A stretch of DNA of 64,000 bases from Hypomesus transpacificus. Lineage: Eukaryota > Chordata > Actinopteri > Osmeriformes > Osmeridae. Positions within the stretch are counted from its first letter, which is position 1. Every line of letters begins with the position of its first letter. A model generated the notes under the pieces. The model had not been told where the DNA came from. It saw nothing but the letters and a program-made list of their open reading frames with translations, and ran no database searches. The stretch covers positions 3,507,468 to 3,571,467 of the forward strand of contig NC_061062.1 in NCBI RefSeq assembly GCF_021917145.1, given 5' to 3'. The position numbers and the translations under genes are program-made. Below, piece by piece: positions 12,001 to 21,372 of this stretch.

Positions 12001-13260
12001 AAGATCCCTGGTGTGGTCCACTGCTTCACCGGTGAGAGAGAGAGAGGGAGGAGGAGGGGGAGAGGGGGAGAGGGAGGGAGAGGGGGGGGAGGGAGGGAGG
12101 GGGAGAGGGAGGGAGGGGGGGGAGGGAGGGGGGAGGGAGGGAGGGGGAGGGAGGGAGGGGGAGGGAGAGGGGGGGGGGAGGGGGAGAGGGGAGGGGGGGA
12201 GGGAGAGGGAGGAGAAGGGGGTGGGTGGGCAGAGGAACAAAGAGTTGATGCTTCCTCAGTGTGGGGTGTTGGCAGGCAGGCTGGCAGGCAGGCAGGCTCT
12301 GACCCCCTGCTGTGCTCTGCTACAGGGAGGCGCTGCTGGCTGCAGCTCCAGACAGCCTTGGCCTTCAGTCACAATACGTCCTGTACGCCCCAGAGCCACG
12401 TCCCATTATAGAGTCCATAAATCTTCACCTAGTAACGCCTTTGTTGTTGTTGCTCCACCTGATCGCATTTCACACAGTGGGTCTGTACACTTATGTACCA
12501 ACACATACTGTACATTCATTGGCTGTCTCAGTAGATGTTATATAATAAATTGCATATATAAAAAAAATGCATTGTGTTTATACAGTATACTGAAGCACTT
12601 TCAAGGATGCTCAAAGCATTGTAAAGAGTAGGCTCAACTGGGAATTAACCCCTTCCTCTTGACAGCAAGTCCTATCTCAGAGGGGGGGTGTTCATCCTCC
12701 AGTCTAACATGTTCTACTCCCTGTCCTCCCCCTGTCCTCCCCTGTCCTCCCCCTGTCCTGCCCCTGTCCTGCCCCTGTCCTCCCCCTGTCCTCCCCCTGT
12801 CCTGCCCCTGTCCTGCCCCTGTCCTGCCCCTGTCCTCCCCCTGTCCTCCCCTGTCCTGCCCCTGTCCTGCCCCTGTCCTCCCCCTGTCCTGCCCCTGTCC
12901 TGCCCCTGTCCTCCCCCTGTCCTCCCCTGTCCTGCCCCTGTCCTGCCCCTGTCCTCCCCCTGTCCTCCCCCTGTCCTCCCCCTGTCCTGCCCCTGTCCTG
13001 CCCCTGTCCTCCCCCTGTCCTCCCCTGTCCTGCCCCTGTCCTGCCCCTGTCCTCCCCCTGTCCTCCCCTGTCCTGCCCCTGTCCTGCCCCTGTCCTCCCC
13101 CCCTCCAGTGACCCCCCAGGATGAGCTATGGGCCGTGGGGACATCAGGAGGCCTCACCCACCGCCTCACCAAGACCCTGCTCCACACCCCAGCCAAGTCC
13201 CACGCCAACACAGGCTCCCTCAGCGGAGAAGACCTGGAAGACGAGTGGGAGGTCATCTAA
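100..13260 (+). CDS. tecpr2: Tectonin beta-propeller repeat-containing protein 2 (TECPR2), C-terminal part, 12 exons
   Basis: This is the C-terminal part of TECPR2, an autophagy and ER-exit-site scaffold that binds ATG8-family proteins. I built exons 100-735, 912-1095, 1486-1659, 3132-3312, 4583-4724, 5045-5285, 5434-5523, 5655-5888, 10696-10844, 11066-11207, 11882-12031 and 13109-13260. All junctions are GT-AG and phases agree, giving 824 codons plus TAA. The first exon encodes an acidic, Ser/Pro-rich linker. The rest encodes Trp-rich tectonin repeats (for example ESWMGYSGPG, SLLWKVEQKT, GVTTKKPQGDDQHWWQ, GTFWQGVVP). The protein ends in DEWEVI, matching the known C-terminal LIR of TECPR2. 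The N-terminal WD40 part lies left of the window. TECPR1 shares the tectonin repeats, but the LIR ending and the neighbours ankrd9-rcor1-traf3 favour TECPR2. The first exon could start at 98 instead of 100. Intron 8 (5889-10695) is 4.8 kb. Confidence 0.93.
1638..1916 (+). repeat. 57-bp minisatellite copying an exon-intron junction (5' splice donors)
   Basis: Each unit carries the last coding bases of tecpr2 exon 1486-1659 (encoding DLYLQT), the donor CAGACAG|GTGAGG and some intron. Donor GTs fall at 1660, 1705, 1762, 1819 and 1876, so spacings are 45, 57, 57 and 57 bp, all multiples of three. The fourth copy reads CAC|GT, a weaker donor. Confidence 0.9.
2782..2855. repeat. 37-bp perfect tandem duplication
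   Basis: Two adjacent identical 37-bp copies (2782-2818 and 2819-2855) lie in tecpr2 intron 3. No function is apparent. Identity of the copies suggests a recent duplication. Confidence 0.85.
3305..3475 (+). repeat. 49-bp minisatellite copying a second tecpr2 splice donor
   Basis: Starting at the donor of exon 3132-3312, a 49-bp unit is repeated. Each copy contains CAG|GTGAG(G/C), with donor GTs at 3313, 3362, 3411 and 3460. The duplicated block covers the junction and the first intron bases. It is followed directly by the 19-bp minisatellite. Confidence 0.85.
3495..3958. repeat. 19-bp minisatellite related to a tRNA-Cys head
   Basis: About two dozen copies of a 19-bp unit (GATGGGTGTAGCTCAGAGG and variants with GCTAAGG or GTTGCTC). 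The last copy passes without a break into a tRNA-Cys-like SINE head, and the unit matches the acceptor stem/D-arm start of that head. Confidence 0.88.
3944..4015 (+). mobile_element. tRNA-Cys-derived SINE head
   Basis: The sequence resembles vertebrate tRNA-Cys(GCA) from the acceptor stem through the anticodon arm: GTGTAGCTCAGTGGTAGGGT, then TTGACTGCAGATTAAGAG. The T-arm is degraded and a short ATTAC repeat follows. Related heads occur at 37440-37546 (minus) and 63626-63700, so this is a dispersed element and not a functional tRNA gene. Confidence 0.75.
4016..4478 (+). mobile_element. Interspersed repeat with teleost retroelement-type 3' tail
   Basis: The stretch ends in a form commonly seen in fish retroelement copies: GGGAGTTTTTCCTTGTCTCC, a GAGGGGCAGTTC block, CTGTGACATG, AAAAGGGCTATACA and an A/T-rich ATTGATTTGAT end. 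A 22-bp segment around 4081-4130 is tandemly repeated inside it. It may be one element with the tRNA-Cys head just upstream; the family name needs a repeat library. Confidence 0.6.
4545..4581. repeat. (TG)n before a tecpr2 acceptor
   Basis: A TG dinucleotide run ends in TTAG, which is the acceptor of exon 4583-4724. A similar (TG)n at 5411-5430 precedes the acceptor of exon 5434-5523. Confidence 0.85.
4733..4970. repeat. (CA)-rich minisatellite
   Basis: CACA runs are interrupted by ACACTATACACATACACCAC and AATACACA variants, giving a period of about 26-60 bp. It starts nine bases after the donor of exon 4583-4724. Long open frames through it are low-complexity artefacts. Confidence 0.9.
6281..6358. 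repeat. 19-bp minisatellite, purine-rich
   Basis: Four copies of a TCCTGGAGAGGGGGTGTG-like unit in tecpr2 intron 8. No function is apparent. Confidence 0.8.
7118..7341. mobile_element. Non-autonomous hAT-like DNA transposon (MITE)
   Basis: The ends TAGGGGTGGG and CCCATCCTTA form imperfect terminal inverted repeats. The interior is dominated by ATCGATTC/GAATCG motifs. The 8 bp on the left (GAGGCCAG) and right (GAGGCCCG) agree at seven of eight positions, fitting the 8-bp target-site duplication of hAT elements. There is no transposase ORF. It lies in tecpr2 intron 8. Confidence 0.72.
10283..10412. repeat. 13-16-bp minisatellite GGCCAGGAGAGGG
   Basis: About ten variable copies of a G-rich unit. 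Frames on both strands stay open through the array and are repeat artefacts. Confidence 0.85.
11225..11870. repeat. Pyrimidine minisatellite filling tecpr2 intron 10
   Basis: Variable units built from CCCCTCTCTGTACCTCCCTC plus CTCCTCTCAT fill nearly the whole intron between exons 11066-11207 and 11882-12031. Three forward frames stay open for hundreds of codons purely because of the composition; none is a gene. Confidence 0.92.
12033..12225. repeat. GA/G-rich polypurine tract
   Basis: A nearly pure purine strand, (GGGAGG)n-like, starts at the donor of exon 11882-12031. Mirror-symmetric polypurine DNA of this length can form triplexes or G-quadruplexes; that is inference. Confidence 0.88.
12716..13100. 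repeat. CCTGTCCTCCCC / CCTGTCCTGCCC minisatellite before the last tecpr2 exon
   Basis: About thirty 11-12-bp pyrimidine units end within 10 bp of the acceptor CCCTCCAG at 13108. The array is effectively a long polypyrimidine tract for the terminal exon that encodes the LIR. Confidence 0.9.
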
Positions 13261-13458
13261 ACATGATCCGACCACTTCATGAAAGCACTCAAAACTACTT
13301 CCTGGTTGACGAGTCAGAGGTAATTGAAGGAGTTGGTTGGTCAGAGACTTTGTACAGCCATGTGTGTACAGTTATCAGCGTGCAAGATGCTTTATGTTGT
13401 CAACTGGAGAAAAGAATACACCCACACTGTAGTTTGAGCCAATTTAGCGTAGCTAACA

Positions 13459-13464
13459 AATAAA
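13459..13464 (+). terminator. Proximal polyadenylation signal of tecpr2
   Basis: AATAAA about 200 bp after the tecpr2 stop codon. It would give a short 3' UTR. A second candidate pair lies at 15748-15792. Confidence 0.5.
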
Positions 13465-15747
13465 ATATGTTCTTGAAGAGGACTGTATTTTAACAATTTC
13501 ACATTTTTAACAATCCTGGTCAGAAACTTTGTAGGGGTCTATACCACAACGCAGGTCGGGTATTTTATCTTTTTAGGTTTTGCCCCTTTTCATCCTCCAG
13601 ATTGATTTAGTGTCACTATGTTACTATGTCTAATTCACTTAAGGGAAAGCGGCTGGATTTGTATTTAGCTTGTGAGCACTTTACGCCCTCTTGTCTGTCT
13701 GACATTAGCCTGATGTGTGCATCATGTTGTTGATGGTGTGTACAGAGGCTCAGTGGACAGTCAGTAAGCTGGGATTGGGAGGACTTTCAGTTCAGCCTTG
13801 TACCTCTTGGTCCTGTCAGATAGCACACCTTTCTAGCTAGCCGAGGAAACTGGTGCTGAGTGAACTTTATCAGGGCAAAACTCTGAGCTCTTGTATTCTG
13901 TTGCAGAGCAAACCATAAAACGTTTCCTAATGCATCTAAGGAAGGGGGGGGGGCAGTCTGAAAAGTATTTGTTATTCTTGTTTCACCTTTTTACGTTGTT
14001 TACACGACCTGCGGATGTCCTCGGAAGTGAACTCATGAACTCACTTTTTAAGAAATGTGGAGCTCCCGTTTAAACAGACCCCTTTGCTCCATCCCTGACT
14101 GCAGGGAAGTGAATCGCTTTATTGTTTAATAGTTAGAATGTTTGCACAATAGGATTGAGAGACAGTCCACCCCCAACACAGCACTATTCTCCATAGCTCG
14201 GCAACCATCCACTGTAAAGGGACTCGCCACTCATATTGTTTCATACAGATTGATGTTGTATATAAACCACACCACCAAACTGACTCTTTCCTCTATAGGG
14301 GACGTATCCAGCTTCACTAGGAGGCTGACACTGTCGGCTGAACCGCTTATAGCTCATCCAGCATCATAGGACGAAATACATAGAACCAAGGAATCTGTGG
14401 GGTCTCTGTAGGGGGTGAAGTATGTCCATGATCCACACCCAGGGAACTAGGAGGACGGTTGAGATCTGTGATTTCTTTTTACTGTATATTGTAAAAGCTA
14501 TGTAACATACGTGTAACATGTGAAGTGCTTCAGCTGAGAAGATATAGCGGGTGAGGGTGAAGCTGTGGTCTTCTGGTGCGTCTGTAACACTGTGTGATGC
14601 GCTGGGGTTCGATACAGCTGCTAGACAAATATCAAACAAAACATCAATACAATGCCACAGTAGTGATTACAACAACAAAAAACGAAACTCCTACGCCTTA
14701 TGTCAAGGGGGAGGAAAGGAAACCTCACTGAGCTCCAGTCACAGGTCAGGTGTTCAGCTGTGCTCTGCCTGTTTCTCTCGTTTGTGCTGGGAGATGACTC
14801 AAGAACAAGCACACCCCTAGACAAACCTCAGCTTGTCAGAGCGCAGCTGTATTTGGTTCACTTGTTCTGCTCACCAGGTCAAGCTCCTTTAATCAAACTG
14901 CTGACTAACGACATGACAGTGCTGTAAAGTGTTGGGCTCTGACACCCATGCTTGTTTGTCTACTGTGGAGCAGGGCAGGAACTGGCTGGAGCTGGGTGAC
15001 CTTTTATAGCACCACTGTTTGAAATGACAGGGAAAGGGAATTCTACCGACAAACCTAATGTAGAGCCCATATCCAGCTGTAAACATCTACATTACAAATG
15101 CTGCGTAGCGTAGAAGAGTAGATGTCTTGGAAGTTGCTTGTAATCACAACTATTGACCAGGAAATATGTGTCAAAGCTCACCTGAACATGCCAGGTACTA
15201 TAAACATAACTCACTGATCTGGCTTGAGAACATAACATAATCTACAGCTGTAGCTACTTTTCGGTTTGCTTATAATGAACTTGTGCGTCGTGTCTGTGAA
15301 GGTAGCTTGTAGCTTTCAGTAATGAGCCCAAATGCTGTGTTCGTGTTCACCGCGTTAAATAGCAACCTGTAAGGAAAAGTAGCTAGGTTTATGACACATT
15401 ATGCCTCCATGATATACTGCTTCTGTCATTGCCCGTAGGCTGCCTGTCTACTGGACATCAGGGTGTCCAGACTATCACTCTTAATAGCTCATTAAAATTG
15501 ATGGGTGTGTTTGATTTAACTCCCATCATACCACCACTGAGTGTCATGGTTCTGAAGACAAATGGAATCCCATCCTCAGCTGTAGACAAGGTGCGCTATA
15601 CCAAACGCTCTCTCACTTGACATGGAACTAGGGGTAGACCTGAAGGGAATCTAGGGCTTTTGTCCAGAAGGTATTTTTTCCCTGTATGTCTATATTGGAC
15701 AGAATACATTCACCCTGTAAGATGACTGGTTACCTGCTGAATCCTGT
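13465..15747 (+). other. Probable extended 3' UTR of tecpr2 / noncoding
   Basis: No ORF with a recognisable domain and no clear repeat. If the distal poly(A) signals are used, this 2.3 kb is 3' UTR; otherwise it is intergenic. Confidence 0.45.
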
Positions 15748-15792
15748 AATAAAATCTCTATGCCTTTCCTCATTGTTAACTTCCTAAATAAA
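15748..15792 (+). terminator. Distal polyadenylation signals of tecpr2
   Basis: AATAAA occurs at 15748-15753 and 15787-15792, followed by a GT-rich element (GTCTGGTTGGTGGTCT) typical of cleavage sites. With the ankrd9 signals at 16070-16222 on the other strand, the two genes would end tail-to-tail about 250 bp apart. Confidence 0.55.
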
Positions 15793-16069
15793 GATGTTTA
15801 CATATCTGTAAGGCTGTCTGGTTGGTGGTCTCTAGGCAGTGTTACCTTGTTAATGGATCTTAGCTCATCAGATATTGTTCAAGCTTCTAAACACATGACA
15901 TCGTAAGGACATGATAGGATTTGTAACATCCATGTGTGTGTTCTATATGATGGTTGATATTGAGTTTGCATGTGACAGCCGTGTTATGTGTGTCCTGCCT
16001 TGGACTGTTAGAGAACACCTTCTACTCTAACACATGACTACACCAGACAAGGCTTCAAAGTATCCTCTT

Positions 16070-16222
16070 TTTATTTACATCACAACATCATCAACAAACA
16101 AACACACTGTAGAATTCACTCATTTGTGTTTTAAAGTGCATTGTTTTTTTAAGATCTGTACATACAGGAATCGCACAATATACAGTGTTAATCGGTCAGA
16201 CTGATGAAAAAGTGTTTTATTT
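16070..16222 (-). terminator. Polyadenylation signals of ankrd9
   Basis: AATAAA on the minus strand at 16217-16222, about 30 bp after the stop codon, and at 16070-16075. The distal one leaves enough room for a normal short 3' UTR. Confidence 0.5.
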
Positions 16223-16252
16223 ACATTGTTCAGAGGGGAGTCCTGAGTCAGT

Positions 16253-17122
16253 CTAGGACTGGAACTGATGCAGCCTGAAGTCCAGGGGCTTCAGGAAGTC
16301 TGGCAGGGAGTCCAGCTGCTCCAGGGGGATAGACTGGGTCAGTTTCTGCATGGCCTGGACATACAGGGATGGTGGGGAGATCCCAGAGAGCCAGTGGAAA
16401 GCCTGCTCCCCAACCAGGCTCCGCCAAGCCGCTGCGTTGTCCTGCACCTGCCTCTTCATCTGGAAGCTGATCTTTGGCATGAAGAGGAGAAGGTAGCCCA
16501 GGCACACTTGCTTTCTGCGCATGTCGGGTTCGCCCTGGTCGATCTGATGCAGCAGGCAATCCAATGGGGTGTCCCCGGACCCGTCCGTGACGGAAGGACA
16601 AGCGCCGTGTCCTAGTAACAGGATCAAACACTCCGGGCGCACCAGGTCGCAGGTCAGATGCAGGGCTGCTTTGCCCCCGTCTACGTGAACGCACCCGCGA
16701 CTGTTGAGGTAGCTTTGGCGCTCGCTCTCCGAAAAGTCCTTCAGTGAGTCCATGATCATTTTCAGTATAGTCACGCGGTTATAACGAACAGCTATAGAAA
16801 GATGTGGAGTAGTCGATGCTTGGCAGCAACAGAAACTCCTGCTGGGCATGTCCAGCGCGCTGACGGAGAATCTGTTAATCAGGTATCTGGCGTATTGTTG
16901 ATGGTCGTGCACAAGCGCGTACAGTAGAGCCTCTGATGGAGAGAAGGCGCACGCCCGTCCGTCATCCTCCCAGTGAAACACTTCCATCGTTCTCATGTCC
17001 TCGAGCATCCATACAGGGAATAGGTCCCGGACTGCTTGGTAAAAAGCAAAGGAGGTTCTTTGGCACTGCTTTTCGGATTTATAATCCGCCCCGTTGTCAA
17101 ATACACCTACATCCCACGGCAT
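16253..17122 (-). CDS. ankrd9: Ankyrin repeat domain-containing protein 9 (ANKRD9), complete, single exon
   Basis: This 289-residue protein matches ANKRD9, described as a substrate-recognition subunit of Cullin-RING ubiquitin ligases that affects IMPDH2 levels and lipid metabolism (established knowledge, not visible here). Family-typical segments are the start MPWDVGVFD, AFYQAVRDLFPVWMLEDMRT, PSEALLYALVHDHQQYARYL and LSIAVRYNRVTILKMIMDSL. Ankyrin-type motifs follow: GKAALHLTCDLVRPECLILL, then GDTPLDCLLHQ. The open frame extends six codons upstream, but MPWDV is the conserved start, so 17122 is chosen. The CDS is uninterrupted, as in the mammalian gene. It is convergent with tecpr2 and divergent from rcor1, as in human 14q32. 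A TATA box lies about 330 bp upstream. Confidence 0.95.
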   Translation of the reverse strand: MPWDVGVFDNGADYKSEKQCQRTSFAFYQAVRDLFPVWMLEDMRTMEVFHWEDDGRACAFSPSEALLYALVHDHQQYARYLINRFSVSALDMPSRSFCCCQASTTPHLSIAVRYNRVTILKMIMDSLKDFSESERQSYLNSRGCVHVDGGKAALHLTCDLVRPECLILLLGHGACPSVTDGSGDTPLDCLLHQIDQGEPDMRRKQVCLGYLLLFMPKISFQMKRQVQDNAAAWRSLVGEQAFHWLSGISPPSLYVQAMQKLTQSIPLEQLDSLPDFLKPLDFRLHQFQS

Positions 17123-17448
17123 TGTCACAATAGTTTGCAAATCCTTCTAGTATAAAAACCGAGCCTTGCAATAAACGTCTCTGTGTTTACATGTGCTACA
17201 GTTGCAGATATGGATAGGAAAAGTAGCCAATGCGCAGAAGAGTAGCTCTGCGCATAAAAGTTGCGTTAAACGCACGGCAAAAAAAGTTTTTCAAGAAAGA
17301 ATCACAATATAGTAGGCTACAAAATGGTCAACAGTTGGGAGTCTTGACCCAGGTTGCTATCGGGATCTTGGCATGCAGTCACGGCCGGGGTCTCTCTGCT
17401 GGTCTTGATTTTGCACCTTCAAACCCCTTCTTCAAACTCCATCGGACG

Positions 17449-17550
17449 TTTATATACCCCAACGAAGAGGAGAAACAGTAGAACTCCCTTGACGACCGCC
17501 CTTGTTGGTTGTTCCCTGCGTCACCAAAATGTAATTGGTTGATGACGTGC
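17449..17550 (-). promoter_or_regulatory. Candidate ankrd9 core promoter: TATA box, CCAAT box, CRE-like site
   Basis: On the minus strand TATATAAA occupies 17449-17456. CCAAT lies at 17534-17538, about 80 bp upstream of the TATA, and a TGACGT-containing CRE-like site at 17543-17549. Order and spacing fit a TATA-type promoter giving a 5' UTR of about 300 bases. Confidence 0.55.
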
Positions 17551-18340
17551 CTTTGGAGAGAAGAAATGTGACATCACCGGTTCAAAGTGCCCTTAACGTG
17601 TCCATATTTGTGAAGCGCGCCGTGTGAGCGTTTGTTTGGGCGACGCGGTTATCGGCCCTATCGAATGTCCTCTAGAGGACTCCCGCATTCAGAACATTCA
17701 GAGCGAGCCGGTGTAAAGGACGCATGTTGAGTTGCTGGTCTGATCGCCAGCAAATGTCATGTAATTGAGCGTCTGGTGCACTGCGCTTTTGCCAAAACCT
17801 TCACTGCGTAGCCTAAAACATGACATAAAAGATTACGCACTGCTCCAAACGGTTTCATGAATTCAAAGGAAAGCTAAATCTTTAAATCATTAATCTCATC
17901 TTGTTTTAGGCCTAAAATACCTTGGATAACATTTTCTTTTGATCCATAGTTACATGTTGATGAGGGACAATATAATTCTCGCACATGACACCATATGAAA
18001 ATAAAAATCTGGTATCGCAATTTTTGATTAGTTACTCTAAATACCAGGTTATATGCAACTTTAGGATCGAGTAGGCACTATTGGCAGTTCAGCTACGCCA
18101 CCTTTTGGGCCAACAGCTGCAATTGCACGTCATCGTTAACACTTGTCAGATGAGCTACATGGTCAATTTTAAGAATGATAGAAAGGCTGTTCAATCCCAT
18201 ATAAAGATCAAATGTGCTAACAATAGGTTGATTATAAAATTGGATTATTCAAGTTGCCTACCATGTGAAGACCAACTATGCATGCAGAATGAGAATAGTT
18301 TTGAGACGCACGACATCCAAATATGTATATTCCCCCTTAC
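17551..18340. other. Noncoding DNA upstream of ankrd9
   Basis: No convincing ORF. The first 200 bp contain several CG-containing motifs and could belong to the ankrd9 promoter region. The rest is A/T-rich. Confidence 0.5.
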
Positions 18341-18344
18341 CTTC

Positions 18345-18450
18345 TCCCTCAAAAAGTTTCTGCTTTTTGCCAGGCCATCTTTGTAAATAAGAATTTTGTT
18401 CTCAATGATTCTGCCTGGTTAAATAAACGTTAAATAAATCAAATAAAAAT
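18345..18450 (+). mobile_element. LINE 3'-end fragment (fish-type tail)
   Basis: CCAGGCCATCTTTGTAAATA, AGAATTTTGTTCTCAATGAT and GCCTGGTTAAATAAACGTTA followed by A-rich repeats match a 3' tail widespread in fish genomes. Only the end of the element is visible. Confidence 0.6.
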
Positions 18451-18903
18451 ATGACCCCCTGTTAAAAGCAACGCTGCAATGTAACAGCAGTGCATCAATA
18501 CACTTTGAATAAATAAAAATGAGCTGAGTTCAAAAGACAAGTACCATACACACAATAGTATTGACCAGTGACTTGGTACAGGTTAGAGTATAATAATGTA
18601 GAGTGAAACATAAAGTAGACTAAATATGTCAGTAAAACATTATAAACACAATGAAAGACATTATAAAGTAGCCAACTCTGGCTCATCAACTCTTTTATGG
18701 GCAACATGGATGTGTAAAGTCCCTTAGTTTGTTGTTGGATGTTGGTGAACCGCTATTTGTGCTTGGCTGACGTCTTTTGTTCATATGTCGAATGGTTCTA
18801 TGACCTCCAATCATCTTGTGATAGGACATGTACTTTTGTTGTTTGCAGTTAGTAGTTTATGGATGTGCATTGTTGGGTTGTTTATTTGCATGTAGTTATA
18901 TAA

Positions 18904-19095
18904 CGAGTCAGATGGCTGAGCGGTTAGGGAATCGGGCTACTAATCGGAAGGTTCTTGGTTTGATTCCCGGCTGTGTCAAATAACTTTGTGTCCTTGGGGA
19001 AGCCACTTCACCCTACTTGCCTCTGGGGAATGTCCCTGTACTTACGCTTTGTCGCTCTGGATAAGAGCGTCTGCTAAATGCCTAAATGTAAATAT
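18904..19095 (+). mobile_element. tRNA-derived SINE, complete-looking
   Basis: The head has an A-box-like GATGGCTGAGCGGTTAGGG and a B-box-like GGTTTGATTCCC, of Leu/Ser-tRNA type. The body carries GTGTCCTTGGGGAAGCCACT and the tail CGCTCTGGATAAGAGCGTCT plus GCTAAATG, a tail shared by many teleost SINEs. A related copy lacking most of the head is at 57293-57443. Confidence 0.85.
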
Positions 19096-19469
19096 GTGTT
19101 TTACATGGTGTTTATTTATTGTTTGTTTCCCCACATGGTCTTGTGTACCAGATCTTTCTGGTAAATGTAAGTATTTTTGTTTTAGTGTAAGTGAGGCTGC
19201 AATCAATAAAATTCACAAAGAAAAAATCCCTGTAGTTTCACCTTCTAGCTCAGAATTCAAAGCAGCAATCCATTCCACTGCTGCACCTTAACTGTGACCA
19301 TTTAAGTGTAATTCTTATTTTGATAGACAATGTCTCTGTGGACTAGTCAAGTTCCTTAACCAAATTTAGAAACAGGTTTATTAGGTTTTCACAAACAAGG
19401 AATTGTTTTTAATCTGATGACACACAACAATGGAAGTTTAATGTCACAAAAGCACACAACTGCATGACT

Positions 19470-20190
19470 ACAAAATATAAATGACAAAATAACAATAGAA
19501 GATATGAAAAAGTATTATAAGAATAAGTGTAACAAGGTTAACAGCCAGTATCAGTGGGGGTCCCGGGCCTTGATGATGAGCCCAGCTGCAGTCGGGAAGG
19601 AACTGTTCTTGTGCCATGACGTTTTGATCCTGATGGACTGCAGTCAGAATCAGAAAGGGATTTGCTGTCTCGGTGGGAGAGGGTTCAAAGGATTTGTGTC
19701 CAGGGTGGGAGGGGTCAGCCACAATCTTTCCTCCTGCCTCAGGGTCCTGGAGGCATGCAGGTCTTGCAGGACTGGCAGGTTGCAGCCCTCTCCGCAGAGT
19801 GAATGATACTCTGCAGTTCCTTGTCAGTGGCAGCAGCGCACCAGATTGTGATGGAGGAGATGAGGATAGAGTCATTAATGGTGGAGTAGACGTGCACCAT
19901 CATTGGCTCTGGCAGTTTGTGCTTCTTCAGTTGCCGCAGCAAGTACATCCTCGGCTGTTCCTTCTTGGTGAGGGAGCTGATGTTAAGGTGACGGTGGTGC
20001 CCAGGAAGTGGAAAGATTCCAGTGTGTCAGCCGAGGAGTCACACAGGGGGATGGGGGCAGATGGGTCTGGGTTCTTTCTGAAGTCCACAACCATCTCCAT
20101 TGTCGTTGGAGCACTGAGCTGCAAGTTGTTTTGACCGGAACAGGACACCAGGTAGTTAACCTCCCACCATGGCGGACTCAAACTTCTGAG
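19470..20190 (-). pseudogene. LINE reverse-transcriptase remnant (L2/Rex-like), frameshifted
   Basis: Minus-strand translation gives pieces typical of the C-terminal part of fish L2/Rex-type reverse transcriptases: EMVVDFRKNPDPSAPIPL, then ESFHFLGTTVTLTSAPSP, then MYLLRQLKKHKLPEPMMVH and ITIWCAAATDKELQSIIHSA. The pieces lie in different frames, so the copy is broken. The catalytic core (YADD region) is absent: only the 3' end was kept, as expected for 5'-truncated LINE insertion. Confidence 0.8.
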
Positions 20191-20329
20191 TATGGAGGAG
20201 GATGAAGTGGAGGGCCATGTTTACCTATTGGCTCTGTAGACAAACTGCAGGAGTCCAGAATGGGTCTGTGATGGTTTTGAGGTGGGACAGTACAATGTGC
20301 TCAAAATACTTATTATTAAGTCAGGCCAA

Positions 20330-20415
20330 CAGGTCTATCAGTTATCAGTTAATTTGACGAGTTAACCTACCCATATTTCCACCTTGGGGATCAATAAAGT
20401 ATACTACTACTTCTG
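20330..20415 (+). mobile_element. Retroelement 3' tail (GGGGATCAATAAAGTAT type)
   Basis: CCTTGGGGATCAATAAAGTA followed by a short (TAC)n is a common fish LINE/SINE 3' end. It is on the opposite strand to the reverse-transcriptase remnant just before it, so two insertions have met here. Confidence 0.55.
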
Positions 20416-21372
20416 TTTTCTTGTATCCCTAATTGGACAGAGAAACTCTGGGATTCATTATTAGTCTTGCGAATATGTGTCTTAAAGCTTGTGGGGGAAA
20501 ACTCCAGTATAGTTTATCATGCTTGATAAGTATCCAGACAATTAAATAATCGTTTCCCCAATTGATCGTAGTCTATATTAATTGCAATTGCATTTAATTA
20601 AGGAACGAGTTATGGCATTTGTTTCTGTTAAACTCCAGTGCAAGAAACGTGGCGTCTTTCCCATTAATCAGCTTGAGAGGGGCCTCTTCAGGACGAGGCT
20701 TGAAGTACCTAACCAGCTCCATCAGTTAGCTACGCTAGTTCCATCCACTTCACATCAAGACCCCGTGCCGAGTCAGCCAGCTCCCGACCCCTGGCAAGAT
20801 TACCGACCCTGCCTCGAAAAGCGTCTAATGAGCGAAAGTGGACCGACAACTTGCCAGATTGTGTACAATATCGATAATGAAGTAGTCTAGTAGCGATGTT
20901 TATTTATTTTATAAATTGAGCTAGCTAGCTTGTGCTACCGCAACTTTTATCCAAGTAGCTGCAAGCATCCCTGGCTTACTTGGGGTGGTTGTTATTCAAA
21001 GACAAGAGTCAAGACTCACTAGGCTACTGCCATTTGGCTATTTGTAATAGCTATTTCTGGAGCCATCTCCCCGTTGTACTTTTATTACAGACATATTTGC
21101 TGTGACATAATAGGGTTGCTAATTTGAGCAATTCATCAGTTTGCCATCATCGCCTCGTTTAGCTAACGTTAGCGATCTAGCTCAAATAGCTTAGCTAGCT
21201 ATCCAACCTGCTAGCAAACGTTACTTTGTTTTCTGGCTAGACAACTAGCTAGCTAGCCGCTAGCAGTAACGATAGCAAGGTGCTGCTGACACATCACAGC
21301 CAGGCGAGCCGTAGCAACTAGCACTAGCTAGCTTGCCAAATTAGAGTAGCTTTGTTTGAGTTCATTTTCAAG
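20416..21372 (+). promoter_or_regulatory. rcor1 upstream region and probable 5' UTR
   Basis: No TATA box is obvious. Between 20900 and 21340 the DNA is rich in GCTAGC/TAGCTAG palindromic clusters. A 102-codon open frame at 20582-20890 has no recognisable domain and I do not call it a gene. The transcription start cannot be placed from sequence alone. Confidence 0.4.

Noticed and set aside
11047..12411. 454-codon open frame and overlapping frames in two other phases
   Set aside because: They run through the pyrimidine minisatellite between two real tecpr2 exons. The repeat has no stop codons, and only 11066-11207 and 11882-12031 are genuine coding sequence.
12659..13260. Proline/cysteine-rich frames of 146-190 codons on both strands
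   Set aside because: They are products of the CCTGTCC minisatellite. Only 13109-13260 in one frame is real, as the last tecpr2 exon.
100..13260. Assignment of the first gene to TECPR1
   Set aside because: Tectonin repeats alone fit both, but the acidic linker, the DEWEVI ending and adjacency to ankrd9, rcor1 and traf3 fit TECPR2.
20582..20890. 102-codon frame upstream of rcor1
   Set aside because: No recognisable domain and no evidence of a promoter or relation to the rcor1 start; left as noncoding.
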